A DNA stretch of 64,000 nucleotides from Streptomyces sp. P3 (lineage in GTDB: Bacteria > Actinomycetota > Actinomycetes > Streptomycetales > Streptomycetaceae), in contig JAFEKX020000001.1 in NCBI GenBank assembly GCA_016893485.2, positions 3,658,001-3,722,000 on the forward strand, in the 5' to 3' direction. Shown in pieces: positions 10,260-18,988 of the stretch. Position numbers and translations under genes: made by a program. Position 1 is the stretch's first letter. Each line of letters starts with the position of its first letter. Under the pieces are notes generated by a model that had not been told where the DNA came from, searched no databases, and saw only the letters and a program-made list of their open reading frames with translations.

Positions 10260-10888
10260 CCGAGATCCGACAGCACCTCCCCCTCAGCCGCGCGAAAGCC
10301 CTCCCGGCCTGGACCCTCCTCGCGGCAGGCGCCGTGACCGGCGGCCTGCTCGGCGGGGCGTACGGCGTCGTCAAGACCCCGACGTACACGGCCACCAGCT
10401 ACGTCATCGCCGTCCCCACCGACAAGGCCGACTCCTCCACCGCGCTCGGCTTCGCGCAGGCCTACGGCCGGGTCGCCACCCAGCTCGCGGTGCTCGGGGA
10501 CGCGCAGGTGTGGGCGGGCGTGCCGGTGAAGACGCTCCAGTCGAGCGTGCAGACGGCCACCTCGCCGGACGCGCCGATGGTCGCTGTCACGGCCACCTCC
10601 TCGCGCGCCGACCTCGCCGCCGACATGGCCAACGCCGTGTCCCGCTCGCTGACCGTGCACGCCAACGACGCGAAGGACTCGACCCACGTCGAACTCCAGA
10701 CCTTCGCCCGCGCCATCAAGCCGGCCGGCCCCTCCTCCGCCTCGGCCGCGGTGACCGGCCTGGTCGGCGCGAGCGCGGGCGGCCTCCTCGGCGGTCTGCT
10801 GCTGCTCGTCCGCCCGCGCCGCACCACCGACGAGACCGGCCGCCCCGCCTCCGTCCCCAGCCCGGCCACCGCGGCCGACGTCCTGTGA
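10256..10888 (+). CDS. Wzz-like chain-length/tyrosine-kinase-adaptor membrane protein
   Basis: This intact 210-residue protein has two membrane segments, LPAWTLLAAGAVTGGLLGGAYGV near residues 17-40 and a C-terminal GLVGASAGGLLGGLLLLVRPR. Between them lies an extracytoplasmic domain beginning PTYTATSYVIAVP and containing an alpha-helical SRADLAADMANAVSRSLTVH stretch. This is the layout of Wzz/KpsE-type polysaccharide co-polymerases that set chain length, but without a fused BY-kinase domain. It is translationally coupled to both neighbours (ATGA at 10256, GTGA at 10885), supporting a role in the same polysaccharide pathway. Confidence 0.78.
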   Translation: MTEIRQHLPLSRAKALPAWTLLAAGAVTGGLLGGAYGVVKTPTYTATSYVIAVPTDKADSSTALGFAQAYGRVATQLAVLGDAQVWAGVPVKTLQSSVQTATSPDAPMVAVTATSSRADLAADMANAVSRSLTVHANDAKDSTHVELQTFARAIKPAGPSSASAAVTGLVGASAGGLLGGLLLLVRPRRTTDETGRPASVPSPATAADVL

Positions 10889-11987
10889 CACCGGTGTACT
10901 CGACCGAACTCGTCACCGACGCCCAGCAGTTCGCCGAACTGGCCCCGGCCTGGGGCCGGTTGTACCAGAGGTCCGGCGCGGCGACCCCGTTCCAGTCCCA
11001 CGCCTGGCTGCACTCCTGGTGGCTGTCCTACGGCCGAACGGGCCGCCTGCGCCTGCTCGTTGTCCGCGACGGCCGCGAACTCGTCGCCGCAGCGCCCCTG
11101 ATGCTCGTCCGGAGCCCGGTCCCCTCGCTGGTCCCGCTCGGCGGCGCGATCTCCGACTACGGCGACGTCCTGCTGGACGACGAGCACGGCGAGCCGGCCG
11201 TCGCCGCGCTCACCGAGGGCCTGGCGTCCGCCGCCCGCACCGCGCTGATCGACTTCCGCGAGGTACGCCCCGGCGGCGCGGTCGAGCGCGTCTACGACCG
11301 CTGGCGCGGCCCGCGCCGCCGCGTCCACGACTCGCTGTGCCTGGAGCTGCCCGCCGTACCGATGGCCGACCTGGTCGCCCGTCTCCCCTCCTCCAAGGCC
11401 CAGCGCGTCCGCGCCAAACTCCGCAAGCTCACCGCGCTCGGCGTCGAGCGGCACGTCGTACAGCCGGACGAGGTGGACGGAGCGCTGCGGCGGCTGCTGG
11501 AACTGCATCAACTGCAGTGGCAGGGACGGAAGGTGACGACCGAACACCTCCAGACCCGGTTCTGCGAGCACCTGGTCCGCTCGGTCGGGCCGATGGTCCG
11601 CTCCGGCGACGCCGTCGTCACCGAGTTCCGGCTCGACGAGGACGTGGTCGCCGTAGATCTGACGCTGTTGTCGCGGCGGCTCGCGGGGGTTATCTCTACG
11701 GGGCGCATCCGCGGCTGCGGGAGCGGAAGGCGGATGTCGCGGTGATGCTGCTGGACGCGTGTGCCGAGCACACCGGCGCCGACGAGCCGCGCACGCTGAG
11801 CCTGCTGCGCGGGGACGAGCCGTACAAGCACCACTGGCGTCCCGAACCGGTCGTCAACCAGCGGCTGTTGCTGGCCCGGCGGCGGACGGCGCCGCTGATG
11901 GGGGCGGTCGTCTGCGATGTCGCCGCGCGCCGGCGGGGCAAGGTGCTCGTGCGGAAGTGGAGGGAACGCGGTGGCGACGGACCGTGA
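10885..11987 (+). CDS. GNAT/FemAB-type acyltransferase (CelD/BioF2-like)
   Basis: The protein has the double-GNAT architecture of the CelD/BioF2 acetyltransferase group: RSGAATPFQSHAWLHSWW near residue 30, LPSSKAQRVRAKLRKL in the middle, and LYGAHPRLRERKADVAVMLL in the second fold. Such enzymes often N-acylate amino sugars or attach amino acids to cell-wall precursors in exopolysaccharide loci. Start GTG 10885 overlaps the previous stop. A single break near 11685 separates DLTLLSRR from GGYLYGAHPRL; corrected length is about 367 residues. It ends the rightward operon and converges on the hydrolase gene with a 22-base gap. Confidence 0.8.
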
Positions 11988-12009
11988 GCGGCCCGCCGCC
12001 ACCTCCGGC

Positions 12010-13332
12010 TCAGCGGTCGCGCTGCCACCAGTCGAACTTCACGCACAGCTTCCCGCCGAGCCAGTACTCCACCCAGTCGCCCAGCTCGACCGGCGAGCAG
12101 TTGGCCGGGTGCGTCGGGGCCGGTGGTGTGACGGGCTTGGTCGGCTCCGGGGTCACCGGAGTCGTCGGCGTCGTGGGGTCGTCGGCGCGGTCGGTGTCGT
12201 GGTCGGGTCCTCGGTGCGGCCGAACAGCACCGAACGGTAGACCTTGGACGACTTCGGGTTCTGCGAGCACTGCCACACTCCGTGCGGGCAGTAGTCGGTC
12301 ACCGTGTTGTACAGCGGTTTGTGCTCGTCCATCCAGGCGAGCATCCGCTTCATGTACTCCGCGTTGTCCCCGTTTCGGAAGAGTCCCCATTCAGGATAGG
12401 AAATCGGCTTGCCGTGGGATTTCGCGAAGTCCACGTGGGCCTGAAGTCCGTAGGGCTCTTTCACCTGCTCGTCGAACGTCAGCCCGGAAGGCTGGTCGTA
12501 CGAATCCATTCCGACGATGTCGACCGTGTCGTCCCCGGATAGCACTCCGTCCAGGGCACGGCGTCCCGGCCGCGGCTCGGAGTGAAGTCGAACCGGAATT
12601 TCTGGCCCGGCACCGAGCGCATCGTGGTGACGATCCTGTTCCAGTACTTCTTCCAGGCCTCCGGGTCCGGCCCGCAGCGAGAGGTGTACGTGGTGCCGTT
12701 CATCTCCCAGCCGAGCACGATCACCGTGTCCGGCACCTTCAGGTCGACCAGCCGCCGGGCGAGGTCCCTGAAGTGCTGATCGAACTCACCGGCCGCGCCC
12801 TGCTGGAGCAGCCGCCGCACCTGGAAGTCGGAGACGCCGTCCTCGTTGTGCTCCTGCATCGGCACGTTGAGCACGAGCATCCGGTCGGACTTCTCGGTCC
12901 GCCAGTCCGCCCACACGTCGAGGAGACCGGGGGCGCCCTCGATGTCGCTCCAGTGGTTCCCGGGCAGGTAGGTGTGGCCGACGCGCAGCTCGGCCCCGCC
13001 CAGCCACGCGCTGAGCGCCGCCATCCGGGCCACCCCGCGCGCCCCGGAGTCGAGGAAGGCACCGAACGCGGGGGCGTCCTTCGGCCCGGGGTCTTGGTGG
13101 CCTCGGGCGCGTTGGTGGCCTCGGGTGTCCTCGTGACGTCGGGCGCCTTCGCCGGTGCTACGACGGCCGGAGTCGTGGGGGTGATGGTCACGGGAGCAGG
13201 CGGATCGGTGGCCCGCGCCCCCTCCGCTCCCGCCGCGAACCCGGGACCCGACGCGAAGGCCGCCGACGCGGCGACCGTAGCCGCGATGAAGGCCAGCCGG
13301 GCGGTCCGGGACCGTCGCTGCTGTGGGGCCAT
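12010..13332 (-). CDS. Secreted glycoside hydrolase, GH26-like (clan GH-A)
   Basis: Start ATG 13332 (MAPQQRRSRTARL) follows GAGGAGCAGAC and a signal peptide ending FASGPGFAAG. A Pro/Thr/Ala-rich linker leads to a TIM-barrel domain: RVGHTYLPGNHWSDIEG, VIVLGWEMNGTTY with the likely acid/base Glu, VDIVGMDSYDQPSG, and GKPISYPEWGLF with the likely nucleophile Glu. After another Thr/Pro linker the C-terminus has ELGDWVEYWLGGKLCVKFDW, possibly a small carbohydrate-binding module. Breaks lie near 13095, 12550 and 12205. GH26 members cleave beta-mannan or related glycans; here it may trim or release the product of the neighbouring locus. Confidence 0.8.
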
Positions 13333-13485
13333 GTCTGCTCCTCTCTCCACTCTCGTACTCCGTTCCGACTCTTCTTTTTCTTCTACTGACACTCAGTCAT
13401 ATGAATATGAATTACGCCACCGCCGTTACGGCTTCCGAGTTCCCCTATCGCCCGCACGGGTGAAACGAACCGAAGGAAACAGTCC
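13333..13485. promoter_or_regulatory. AT-rich divergent promoter region
   Basis: These 153 bases separate two divergent genes and are strikingly AT-rich for this genome, including a TTCTTTTTCTTCT tract near 13369 and CATATGAATATGAATTA near 13399. It should hold the promoters of both the hydrolase and the ATP-grasp gene. No operator was identified with confidence. Confidence 0.5.
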
Positions 13486-14796
13486 GTGTCGCTGCTTGAC
13501 ACCCGTGTCCCCGCAGTTCTTCTGCGGATCGACCGGAATCCCTTTCACCACGGAACGCTGGGGGCCGTGCGTTCACTGGGCCGGGCGGGAGTGGAGGTGC
13601 ACGTGGTCGCCGACTCCGCCGCAAGTCCCGTACGCAGCTCCCGCTTTGTCTGCCAGATGCATCCCCCGCCGCCGGCCGGCGCGTCGCCCGCCGAGATCGC
13701 CGGGACACTGCGGCGGGTGGCCGCGGGGATCGCGCGTCCCGCCGTGCTGATCCCGATGGACGACGCGAGCGCCGTCGCGGTCGGCCGGCTGCGGGACGAG
13801 CTGACGCCCTCGTATCTGCTGCCGCATCAGCCCGGCGCGCTGCCCGAACGGGTCGCGGACAAGGCCGAACTGGCCGCCGTGTGCGCGGACGCGGACATCC
13901 CGCACCCGGTGACGCTGATCCCGGAGAGCCCGGCGCAGGCGGCGAGCGCCGCGTGGGAACTGGGGCTGCCGGTCGTCGCTAAGTGGAGCAGGCCCTGGCT
14001 GGTGCCGGCCGGGACCGGGCTGCGCAGCACGGTGGTGGTGCACAGCGCGCAGGAGGCGCGCGAGCTGTACCTGCGCGCCGAGGAGGCCGGCAGCAGGCTG
14101 CTGTTGCAGGCGTTCCTGCCGTCCGGGCACGACCGCGACTGGTTCTTCCACGGGTACGCCGACCGGTCAGGCACCGTGCGCGGCGGCGGCACCGGCCGCA
14201 AGCAGCGCGCCTGGCCGCGCGGCGCGGGCCTGACGGCGGTGGGCCGCTGGACGCCCAACCCGCAGGTGCAGGCACTCGCCGAACGGCTCACCGCCTCGCT
14301 CGGCTACCGGGGCATCCTCGACCTGGACTTCCGCCGCTGCGGCTCGACCGGCCGCTACCACCTGCTCGACTTCAACCCGCGGCCCGGCGCCCAGTTCCGG
14401 CTCTTCGCCGACACCGCGGGCCTGGACGTCGTCCGCGCCCTGCACCTGGACCTGACCCACCGACCACTGCCGGACGGGTCGCCGCGCCCGGGCCGGACGT
14501 TCGTGGTCGAGAACTACGCCCCGCTCAGCGCGCTGCGCCCGACCCTCGGCGGCAGCGAGCTGGCCTGGCACGCGCCGGACGACCCGGCACCCGGCCGGGC
14601 GATGTGGGGGCTGTGGGCCCTGCACGTACTCCGCAAGGTGCGCGAGCGACTGGGCGGCACGGCCGCTGTGACACGTCCGGCGGGGGCCCGGGTGGTACGG
14701 CAGGCGAGCGAAAGCCATGTCAACCGGCCTGTCGAACCGGCCGAGTTGACCAAGGTGACCGAGTTGAGCGATGACGAGAAAGCGAGCAGCTGCTGA
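13486..14796 (+). CDS. ATP-grasp domain protein (carboxylate-amine ligase family)
   Basis: Intact, 436 residues. ATP-grasp enzymes activate a carboxylate as acyl-phosphate and join it to an amine. Visible elements are an N-terminal Rossmann-like part (AVLLRIDRNPFHHGT), the ATP-lid region ELGLPVVAKWSRPW with its Lys, LLLQAFLPSGHDRDWFFHGY, and LDLDFRRCGSTGRYHLLDFN with the metal-binding Asp and Asn before PRPGAQFRLF. Start GTG 13486 is preceded by GAAGGAAAC. The stop overlaps the next start (TGATG at 14794-14798). In the polysaccharide context it could attach an amino acid or other acid to a sugar amine; substrate unknown. Confidence 0.82.
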   Translation: MSLLDTRVPAVLLRIDRNPFHHGTLGAVRSLGRAGVEVHVVADSAASPVRSSRFVCQMHPPPPAGASPAEIAGTLRRVAAGIARPAVLIPMDDASAVAVGRLRDELTPSYLLPHQPGALPERVADKAELAAVCADADIPHPVTLIPESPAQAASAAWELGLPVVAKWSRPWLVPAGTGLRSTVVVHSAQEARELYLRAEEAGSRLLLQAFLPSGHDRDWFFHGYADRSGTVRGGGTGRKQRAWPRGAGLTAVGRWTPNPQVQALAERLTASLGYRGILDLDFRRCGSTGRYHLLDFNPRPGAQFRLFADTAGLDVVRALHLDLTHRPLPDGSPRPGRTFVVENYAPLSALRPTLGGSELAWHAPDDPAPGRAMWGLWALHVLRKVRERLGGTAAVTRPAGARVVRQASESHVNRPVEPAELTKVTELSDDEKASSC

Positions 14797-16051
14797 TGTA
14801 CGACCTGCTGGTGGTGGGCGCGGGCCCGTACGGCCTGTCCATCGCCTCCCACGCCGCGGCCGCCGGGCTGAACCTGCGCGTCTTCGGCCGGCCGATGGCG
14901 TCCTGGCGCGACCACATGCCCCGCGGCATGTTCCTCAAGTCGGAGCCCTGGGCCTCCAACCTCTCCGACCCTGAAGGCCGTTGGCCGCTCGACGTGTACT
15001 GCGCGGGCCAGGGCGTCACCTCCCGGCACGGCGAGCCGATCCCGGTCGAGATGTTCGCGGACTACGGCCTGTGGTTCGCGCGCAACGCCGTGCCCGAGGT
15101 CGACGAGCGCACGGTGGAGCGCATCGCGCCGGTGCCGGGCGGCTTCGAGGCGGTGACCGACGACGGCACGGTGCTGCACGCCCGCACCGTCGCGCTCGCG
15201 GTCGGTGTCATGCCGTTCGTCGAAATCCCGTCCGCGCTCAGGGGTTGGGCCGCACCCTCGTCTCGCACAGCAGCCACCACAGCGCCCTGGACGAGTTCCG
15301 CGGCAAGGACGTCACGGTGATCGGCGGCGGCCAGGCGGCACTGGAGACGGCCGCGCTGCTCGCCGAACAGGGCACGCGCGTACGGGTGTTGGCCCGCGCC
15401 GACGAACTGTCCTGGAACGATGTGCCGCCCGCCTGGGAGCGCCCGTGGTGGCAGTCGGCCCGCTCCCCGCACAGCGGCCTGGGCTGCGGCTGGCGCAACT
15501 GGTTCTACTCGGAGCGCCCCGGCCTCTTCCACCGCCTCCCGGAGTCGACCCGGGCCAGGATCGCCGCCCGGCGGCGCTCGGTCCCGCGGGCGCCTGGTGG
15601 GTGCGGGACCGGGTCGAACCGGCGGTGGAGGTGCTGCTGGGCCACGAGGTCGCGGCGGCCGACGTGGTGCCGGGCGGGTCCGCCTGGAGACGGTGAGCCG
15701 GGAGGGCGGGACCCGCACCCTGGACACCGAACACGTCATCGCGGCAACGGGGTTCAAGGCCACGACCGGCCGACTCGGGCTGCTGTCCAGCGAGTTGAGG
15801 GGCTCCCTGACCGCGATGGGCGACGGTTCCCCGAAGTGGGCCGGGACTTCGAGTCCTCGCACCCGGGCCTCTTCATGGCGGGCCTGGTGACGGCCTCCGG
15901 CTTCGGCCCGGCGATGCGCTTCGTGCACGGCGCCACGTACACGGCGGGCGCGCTGGTGCGGGGAGTCCGGCGCCGGCTGCACTCCGAGCCGCGCACGGGC
16001 ATGATTCCGGCCCCGGGACGACGGGACACGCCGAACCTCGCCCGGCGCTGA
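14796..16051 (+). CDS. FAD-dependent monooxygenase-like oxidoreductase
   Basis: The N-terminal FAD-binding motif is MYDLLVVGAGPYGLSIASHA and a second dinucleotide site is VTVIGGGQAALETAALLAEQ, the two-Rossmann layout of flavin N-hydroxylases and related NAD(P)H-dependent oxidoreductases. HVIAATGFKATTGRL is the ATG motif between domains, and the C-terminus returns to HPGLFMAGLVTASGFGPAMR. Breaks lie near 15245, 15575, 15680 and 15835; corrected length is about 418 residues. It is translationally coupled to the ATP-grasp gene, so the two probably act in one pathway. Whether it hydroxylates an amine or reduces another substrate is not decided by sequence. Confidence 0.8.
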
Positions 16052-16103
16052 GGCACGGGCGGTACGGGTGTGCCGGGCGGAGACGTCCGGCACCCCGCGT
16101 GCA

Positions 16104-17144
16104 TCACCTACGGGACGCGGCTCGGCCTCGTCGGTAGAGGATCGTGCCACCCGCGATCAGCGCGGCACTGACGGCCGAGCCGGCCAGCATGGCCTCGCTG
16201 CCGGTGTGCGCAAGAACGGGCGGCGGGGTGTGCTCCCCCACCGGAGGGCGGAGGCGTGTGCTGCCCGCCCATGGAAGGAGGCGGGGTGTGCTCGCCACCA
16301 CCGGGAGGCGGGGTGTGCTCGCCACCACCGGGAGGCGGGGTGTGCTCGCCACCACCGGGAGGCGGGGTGTGGTGCCCACCGCTCGGAGGCGGCGTGTGGT
16401 GCCCGCCACCGGGAGGCGGTGTGGTGCCCGCCCGTAGGAGGCGGGGTGTGGTGCGGAGGGGGTGTGTGGTGTCCACCCGTGGGCGGAGGCGTGTGGTGCG
16501 GAGGCGGGGTGTGGTGCGGGGGCGGAGGCGTGTGGTGCGGAGGAGGCGTGTGGTGGCCGCCCGTGGGAGGCGGCGTCTCCTCGCAGTTGTCCGGGGTGCC
16601 GTAGCCCGAGTGGTCCCCGCGGCCATAGCCCGAGTGGTCCCCGTGGCCGTGGCCCAGGGGGTGACCGTGGCCGTAGCCGCTGTTGTCCCCGTACCCGTAC
16701 CCCGAGTGATCTCCGGACCCGTACCCCGTGTGATCCCCGTATCCGTACCCGTACCCGGAGTCCTCCCCTGAGCCGTACCCCGAGTCGTCTCCGGAGCCGT
16801 AGCCCGAGTCGTCGTCGGAGTCGACGTAGGAGTCGACATAGGACGGAGCGGGCGACCGGTGCTGGCCGGTGTGGGAGGCGTGCTCGCCGTGCCGGTGGTC
16901 CTTGCCGCCGGCGCAGGAGTTGCCGAACGTCGGGTTCAGCCCGGACACCCCGTCGGCGGTGTTGCCACAGGCGTTGACCGGTACGTCGACCGGGACCTTG
17001 AGGCTGTTGCCGGACAGGACGCCCGGCGAATCCGTAGCAGCGCCGCCGGCGTACGTGTCGGCCACGGCGGGGCTGCCGCACAGGGACAGAATGCTTGTCG
17101 CGGCGGCCGCCGCGACCATTCCCCTTACCCAGGGTCTGTCGCAA
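16104..17144 (-). CDS. Sortase-anchored long chaplin with one chaplin domain and His/Pro and Gly/Tyr repeats
   Basis: A single chaplin domain (SPGVLSGNSLKVPVDVPVNA, then CGNTADGVSGLNPTFGNSC) follows the signal peptide. Next is a low-complexity Gly/Tyr/Asp/Ser/His stretch (DSGYGSG, DHSGYG units), then a His/Pro/Gly stretch of HTPPPGGG-type units, and finally LAHTGSEA, a hydrophobic segment and a basic tail RRGRAASRR. LAxTG plus membrane tail is the sortase-anchoring signal of long chaplins. The classical ChpA-C have two chaplin domains, so one domain with a long charged spacer is atypical. TTG 17144, after AGGAAG, gives MRQTLGKG and is the start I prefer, assuming one extra base near 17120. 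Further breaks lie near 16432 and 16245. Confidence 0.82.
   Translation of the reverse strand: MRQTLGKGNGRGGRRDKHSVPVRQPRRGRHVRRRRCYGFAGRPVRQQPQGPGRRTGQRLWQHRRRGVRAEPDVRQLLRRRQGPPARRARLPHRPAPVARSVLCRLLRRLRRRLGLRLRRRLGVRLRGGLRVRVRIRGSHGVRVRRSLGVRVRGQQRLRPRSPPGPRPRGPLGLWPRGPLGLRHPGQLRGDAASHGRPPHASSAPHASAPAPHPASAPHASAHGWTPHTPSAPHPASYGRAPHRLPVAGTTRRLRAVGTTPRLPVVASTPRLPVVASTPRLPVVASTPRLLPWAGSTRLRPPVGEHTPPPVLAHTGSEAMLAGSAVSAALIAGGTILYRRGRAASRR
16277..16357 (-). repeat. Three exact 27-bp tandem repeats within the long chaplin gene
   Basis: Units 16277-16303, 16304-16330 and 16331-16357 are identical and begin GGAGGCGGGGTGTGCTCGCC on the plus strand. Degenerate copies continue to about 16560. Each encodes a GGGEHTPPP unit on the minus strand. 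Such repeats expand and contract easily, so the true copy number may differ. Confidence 0.85.
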
Positions 17145-17175
17145 TCTCGTTGTCTTCCTGCTTGAAGTGGGAAAA

Positions 17176-17210
17176 GCCGGCCTTGGAAGCGGAAACTGTC
17201 CAAGGCCGGC
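17176..17210. terminator. Hairpin between the second short chaplin and the long chaplin
   Basis: GCCGGCCTTGGA (17176-17187) pairs perfectly with TCCAAGGCCGGC (17199-17210) around an 11-base loop. It lies 36 bases past the stop of the short chaplin at 17246 and upstream of the long chaplin start. A smaller hairpin, CAGCCG-GAA-CGGCTG at 17219-17233, precedes it. Terminator role is inferred. Confidence 0.72.
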
Positions 17211-17245
17211 CATGAAACAGCCGGAACGGCTGGGGTGTTACGTCG

Positions 17246-17473
17246 TCAGTCGTTGACGCACGTGTTGCCGAACGCCGGGTTCAGCAGGCCGATCACGTCG
17301 ATCGAGTTGCCGCACACGTTGACGGGGATGTGCACGGGAACCTGGACCACGTTGCCCGAGAGGACACCCGGCGAACCGATGGCGGCACCCTCGGCACCGG
17401 CGTCGGCGAAGGCCGGGGCGGCCATACCGAGAGCCATGATCGCACCAGCGACAACAGCAGCGCTCTTCTTCAT
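17246..17473 (-). CDS. Short chaplin, intact
   Basis: 75 residues. Start ATG 17473 (MKKSAAVVAGAIMALG) follows GAAGGGAACG; the in-frame ATG at 17506 has no comparable site. The signal peptide ends near APAFA-DAGAEG. The chaplin domain SPGVLSGNVVQVPVHIPVNV is followed by CGNSIDVIGLLNPAF and GNTCVND, with the paired cysteines of disulfide-containing chaplins. The domain is nearly identical to the first short chaplin at 1057-1297. Chaplins assemble on the outer face of aerial hyphae and underlie the rodlet layer formed with the rodlins encoded next door. Confidence 0.93.
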   Translation of the reverse strand: MKKSAAVVAGAIMALGMAAPAFADAGAEGAAIGSPGVLSGNVVQVPVHIPVNVCGNSIDVIGLLNPAFGNTCVND

Positions 17474-17664
17474 GAACGTTCCCTTCTCTGCGGTCATGCC
17501 CACCATGACCTGCAGCCTGTAAAACGAGGGATAGACGCAGGAAGAAACTCAAGAACGCGTGTCACCTGACAATTCACTCGATCGTCCGCACCGAATTGAC
17601 AGGATGGACGCAGCAGAGCAGAAACGGTTCTCTTCAAGGGGAAGACAGCCTTATTCAGCGGTCC

Positions 17665-17698
17665 GGGCGACCCGCACGGAAAATCCGGCGGGCCGCCC
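17665..17698. terminator. Hairpin after the leftward rodlin
   Basis: GGGCGACCCGC (17665-17675) pairs with GCGGGCCGCCC (17688-17698) with one mismatch. It begins 25 bases beyond the rodlin stop at 17723. The three rodlins each have their own downstream hairpin. Confidence 0.65.
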
Positions 17699-17722
17699 GG
17701 GTCACTCTCAGGCGTACGGTCG

Positions 17723-18139
17723 TCAGCTGCCGATGGCGCCGTTGCCCGACAGCACCGGGATGTTGTCGGCGAGGTGCGACAGCGGCTCGTCGCCCTGGCC
17801 TGGGTGGAGTTCTCGGTGCACTGCTGGTTCTGCGGGGCCGAGAGGATCGGCACGTCCTGCAGGACGGTGACCGGCACCAGCACGCCCACGAGCGAGGCCG
17901 CGTTGGCCTTGACCGGAACGCCGAGGCAGAGCTTGTTCAGCGATCCCTGGGCGAGCGTCAGCTGGGGGCTCATGTCGCCGGCCGTCTTGGCGTTGCCATA
18001 GGCCTGCTCGGCACCGTTCCCGTTGACCGTGGTGACGCCGTTGTCGTTGCCGATGGCCAGCGCCTGCGGGGGCGGCCGTCGCCGAGACGCCGACGACGGA
18101 AGCCGCGACAGCCGTCGCAGCCATTGCCTTCTTGAGCAT
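17723..18139 (-). CDS. Rodlin (rodlet-layer protein), leftward copy with frame breaks
   Basis: Rodlins organise chaplin fibrils into the rodlet mosaic of aerial hyphae and spores. Start ATG 18139 (MLKKAMAATAVAASVVGVSA) follows AGGACCGC. The mature part has IGNDNGVTTVNGNGAEQAYG, SPQLTLAQGSLNKLCLGVPV, DVPILSAPQNQQCTENSTQA and LADNIPVLSGNGAIGS, all rodlin hallmarks including the two cysteines. Breaks near 18063 and 17800 cancel, leaving 138 residues, the usual length. It is divergent from the two other rodlins, as rdlA and rdlB are in S. coelicolor. Confidence 0.87.
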   Translation of the reverse strand: MLKKAMAATAVAASVVGVSATAAPAGAGHRQRQRRHHGQRERCRAGLWQRQDGRRHEPPADARPGIAEQALPRRSGQGQRGLARGRAGAGHRPAGRADPLGPAEPAVHRELHPGQGDEPLSHLADNIPVLSGNGAIGS

Positions 18140-18329
18140 TTCTGCGGTCCTTTCCTGGCAGAGACACAATTCCTGCTCCCCATCAACAGGGGTGGCCCGG
18201 ATTGGTTGCGTGCCTTCACCCGGTTGGATTCATCTGAGCCATTGGAGTGAATCGGAGCAACCATGCGGCCCGGTGCCAGTTGTTCAGGTCGCTCCGGTGG
18301 ACGGGGTTACTCCAGAAGGGACCACGCAA

Positions 18330-18743
18330 GTGATCAAGAAGGTTATGGCTGCTGCGGCTGTCGCCGCTTCCGTCGTCGGAGCCTCGGCTGCCGTCGCCGC
18401 CCCGGCGATGGCGATCGGTAACGACAACGGCGTCACCACGACGAACGGCAACGGCGCCGAGCAGGTCTACGGCAACCAGGCCACGTACGGCAACATGAGC
18501 CCGCAGATGGCGCTCATCCAGGGTTCGCTGAACAAGCCCTGCATCGGCCTGCCCGCCAAGGCGAACCTGGCCTCGCTGGTCGGCCTCGTGCCGGTCACCG
18601 TCGCGCAGGACGTGCCGATCCTCTCCGCGCCGCAGAACCAGCAGTGCACCGAGAACTCCACCCAGGCGAAGGGCGACGAGCCCCTGTCGCACATCCTGGA
18701 CAACATCCCGGTGCTCTCGGGCAACGGCTCCGCGGGCAGCTGA
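18330..18743 (+). CDS. Rodlin, intact
   Basis: 137 residues. Start GTG 18330 (VIKKVMAAAAVAASVVGASA) follows AGAAGGGA; the longer frame beginning upstream has no signal peptide at its start and is rejected. The signal peptide ends near AAPAMA, and the mature protein begins IGNDNGVTTTNGNGAEQVYG. Two cysteines occur in LNKPCIGLP and NQQCTENST, and the C-terminus is LDNIPVLSGNGSAGS. It is very similar to the rodlin at 18989-19399, indicating tandem duplication. The divergent leftward rodlin starts 190 bases upstream, and the shared interval probably holds both promoters. Confidence 0.93.
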   Translation: MIKKVMAAAAVAASVVGASAAVAAPAMAIGNDNGVTTTNGNGAEQVYGNQATYGNMSPQMALIQGSLNKPCIGLPAKANLASLVGLVPVTVAQDVPILSAPQNQQCTENSTQAKGDEPLSHILDNIPVLSGNGSAGS

Positions 18744-18761
18744 CCTCGCGGACGTTCACAG

Positions 18762-18787
18762 CGGGCCGTCGAACGCTCGGCGGCCCG
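18762..18787 (+). terminator. Hairpin after the middle rodlin
   Basis: CGGGCCGTCGA pairs with CGGCGGCCCG around CGCT, starting 19 bases past the rodlin stop and followed by TTGG and TTTG. It separates the two tandem rodlins into distinct transcripts. Confidence 0.7.
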
Positions 18788-18988
18788 TTGGTTTGTCCTT
18801 CAGAATTCTTGCCTTTCCCCGCAGGCGCCGGCCCCGTCGAGCATCCCGCCCCGGAGCGAGCCAACTCGCCTGCAGGTAAGCCGACTTATTGCTCCATTCG
18901 GTGCAATCGCCGCAACCAAACCGGCGGGCACCCAGTTGATCATCGCGCGGCTCCGCAACGGGAGTCCGTCCTCCGAAAGGGATTGAAC

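Noticed and set aside
1549..16051. Secondary-metabolite biosynthetic gene cluster
   Set aside because: No polyketide synthase, peptide synthetase, terpene or RiPP core enzymes are present; the genes fit surface polysaccharide assembly.
16225..16560. Regular 27-bp repeats resembling a CRISPR array
   Set aside because: The units are directly adjacent without unique spacers and encode in-frame surface-protein repeats; no cas genes are present.
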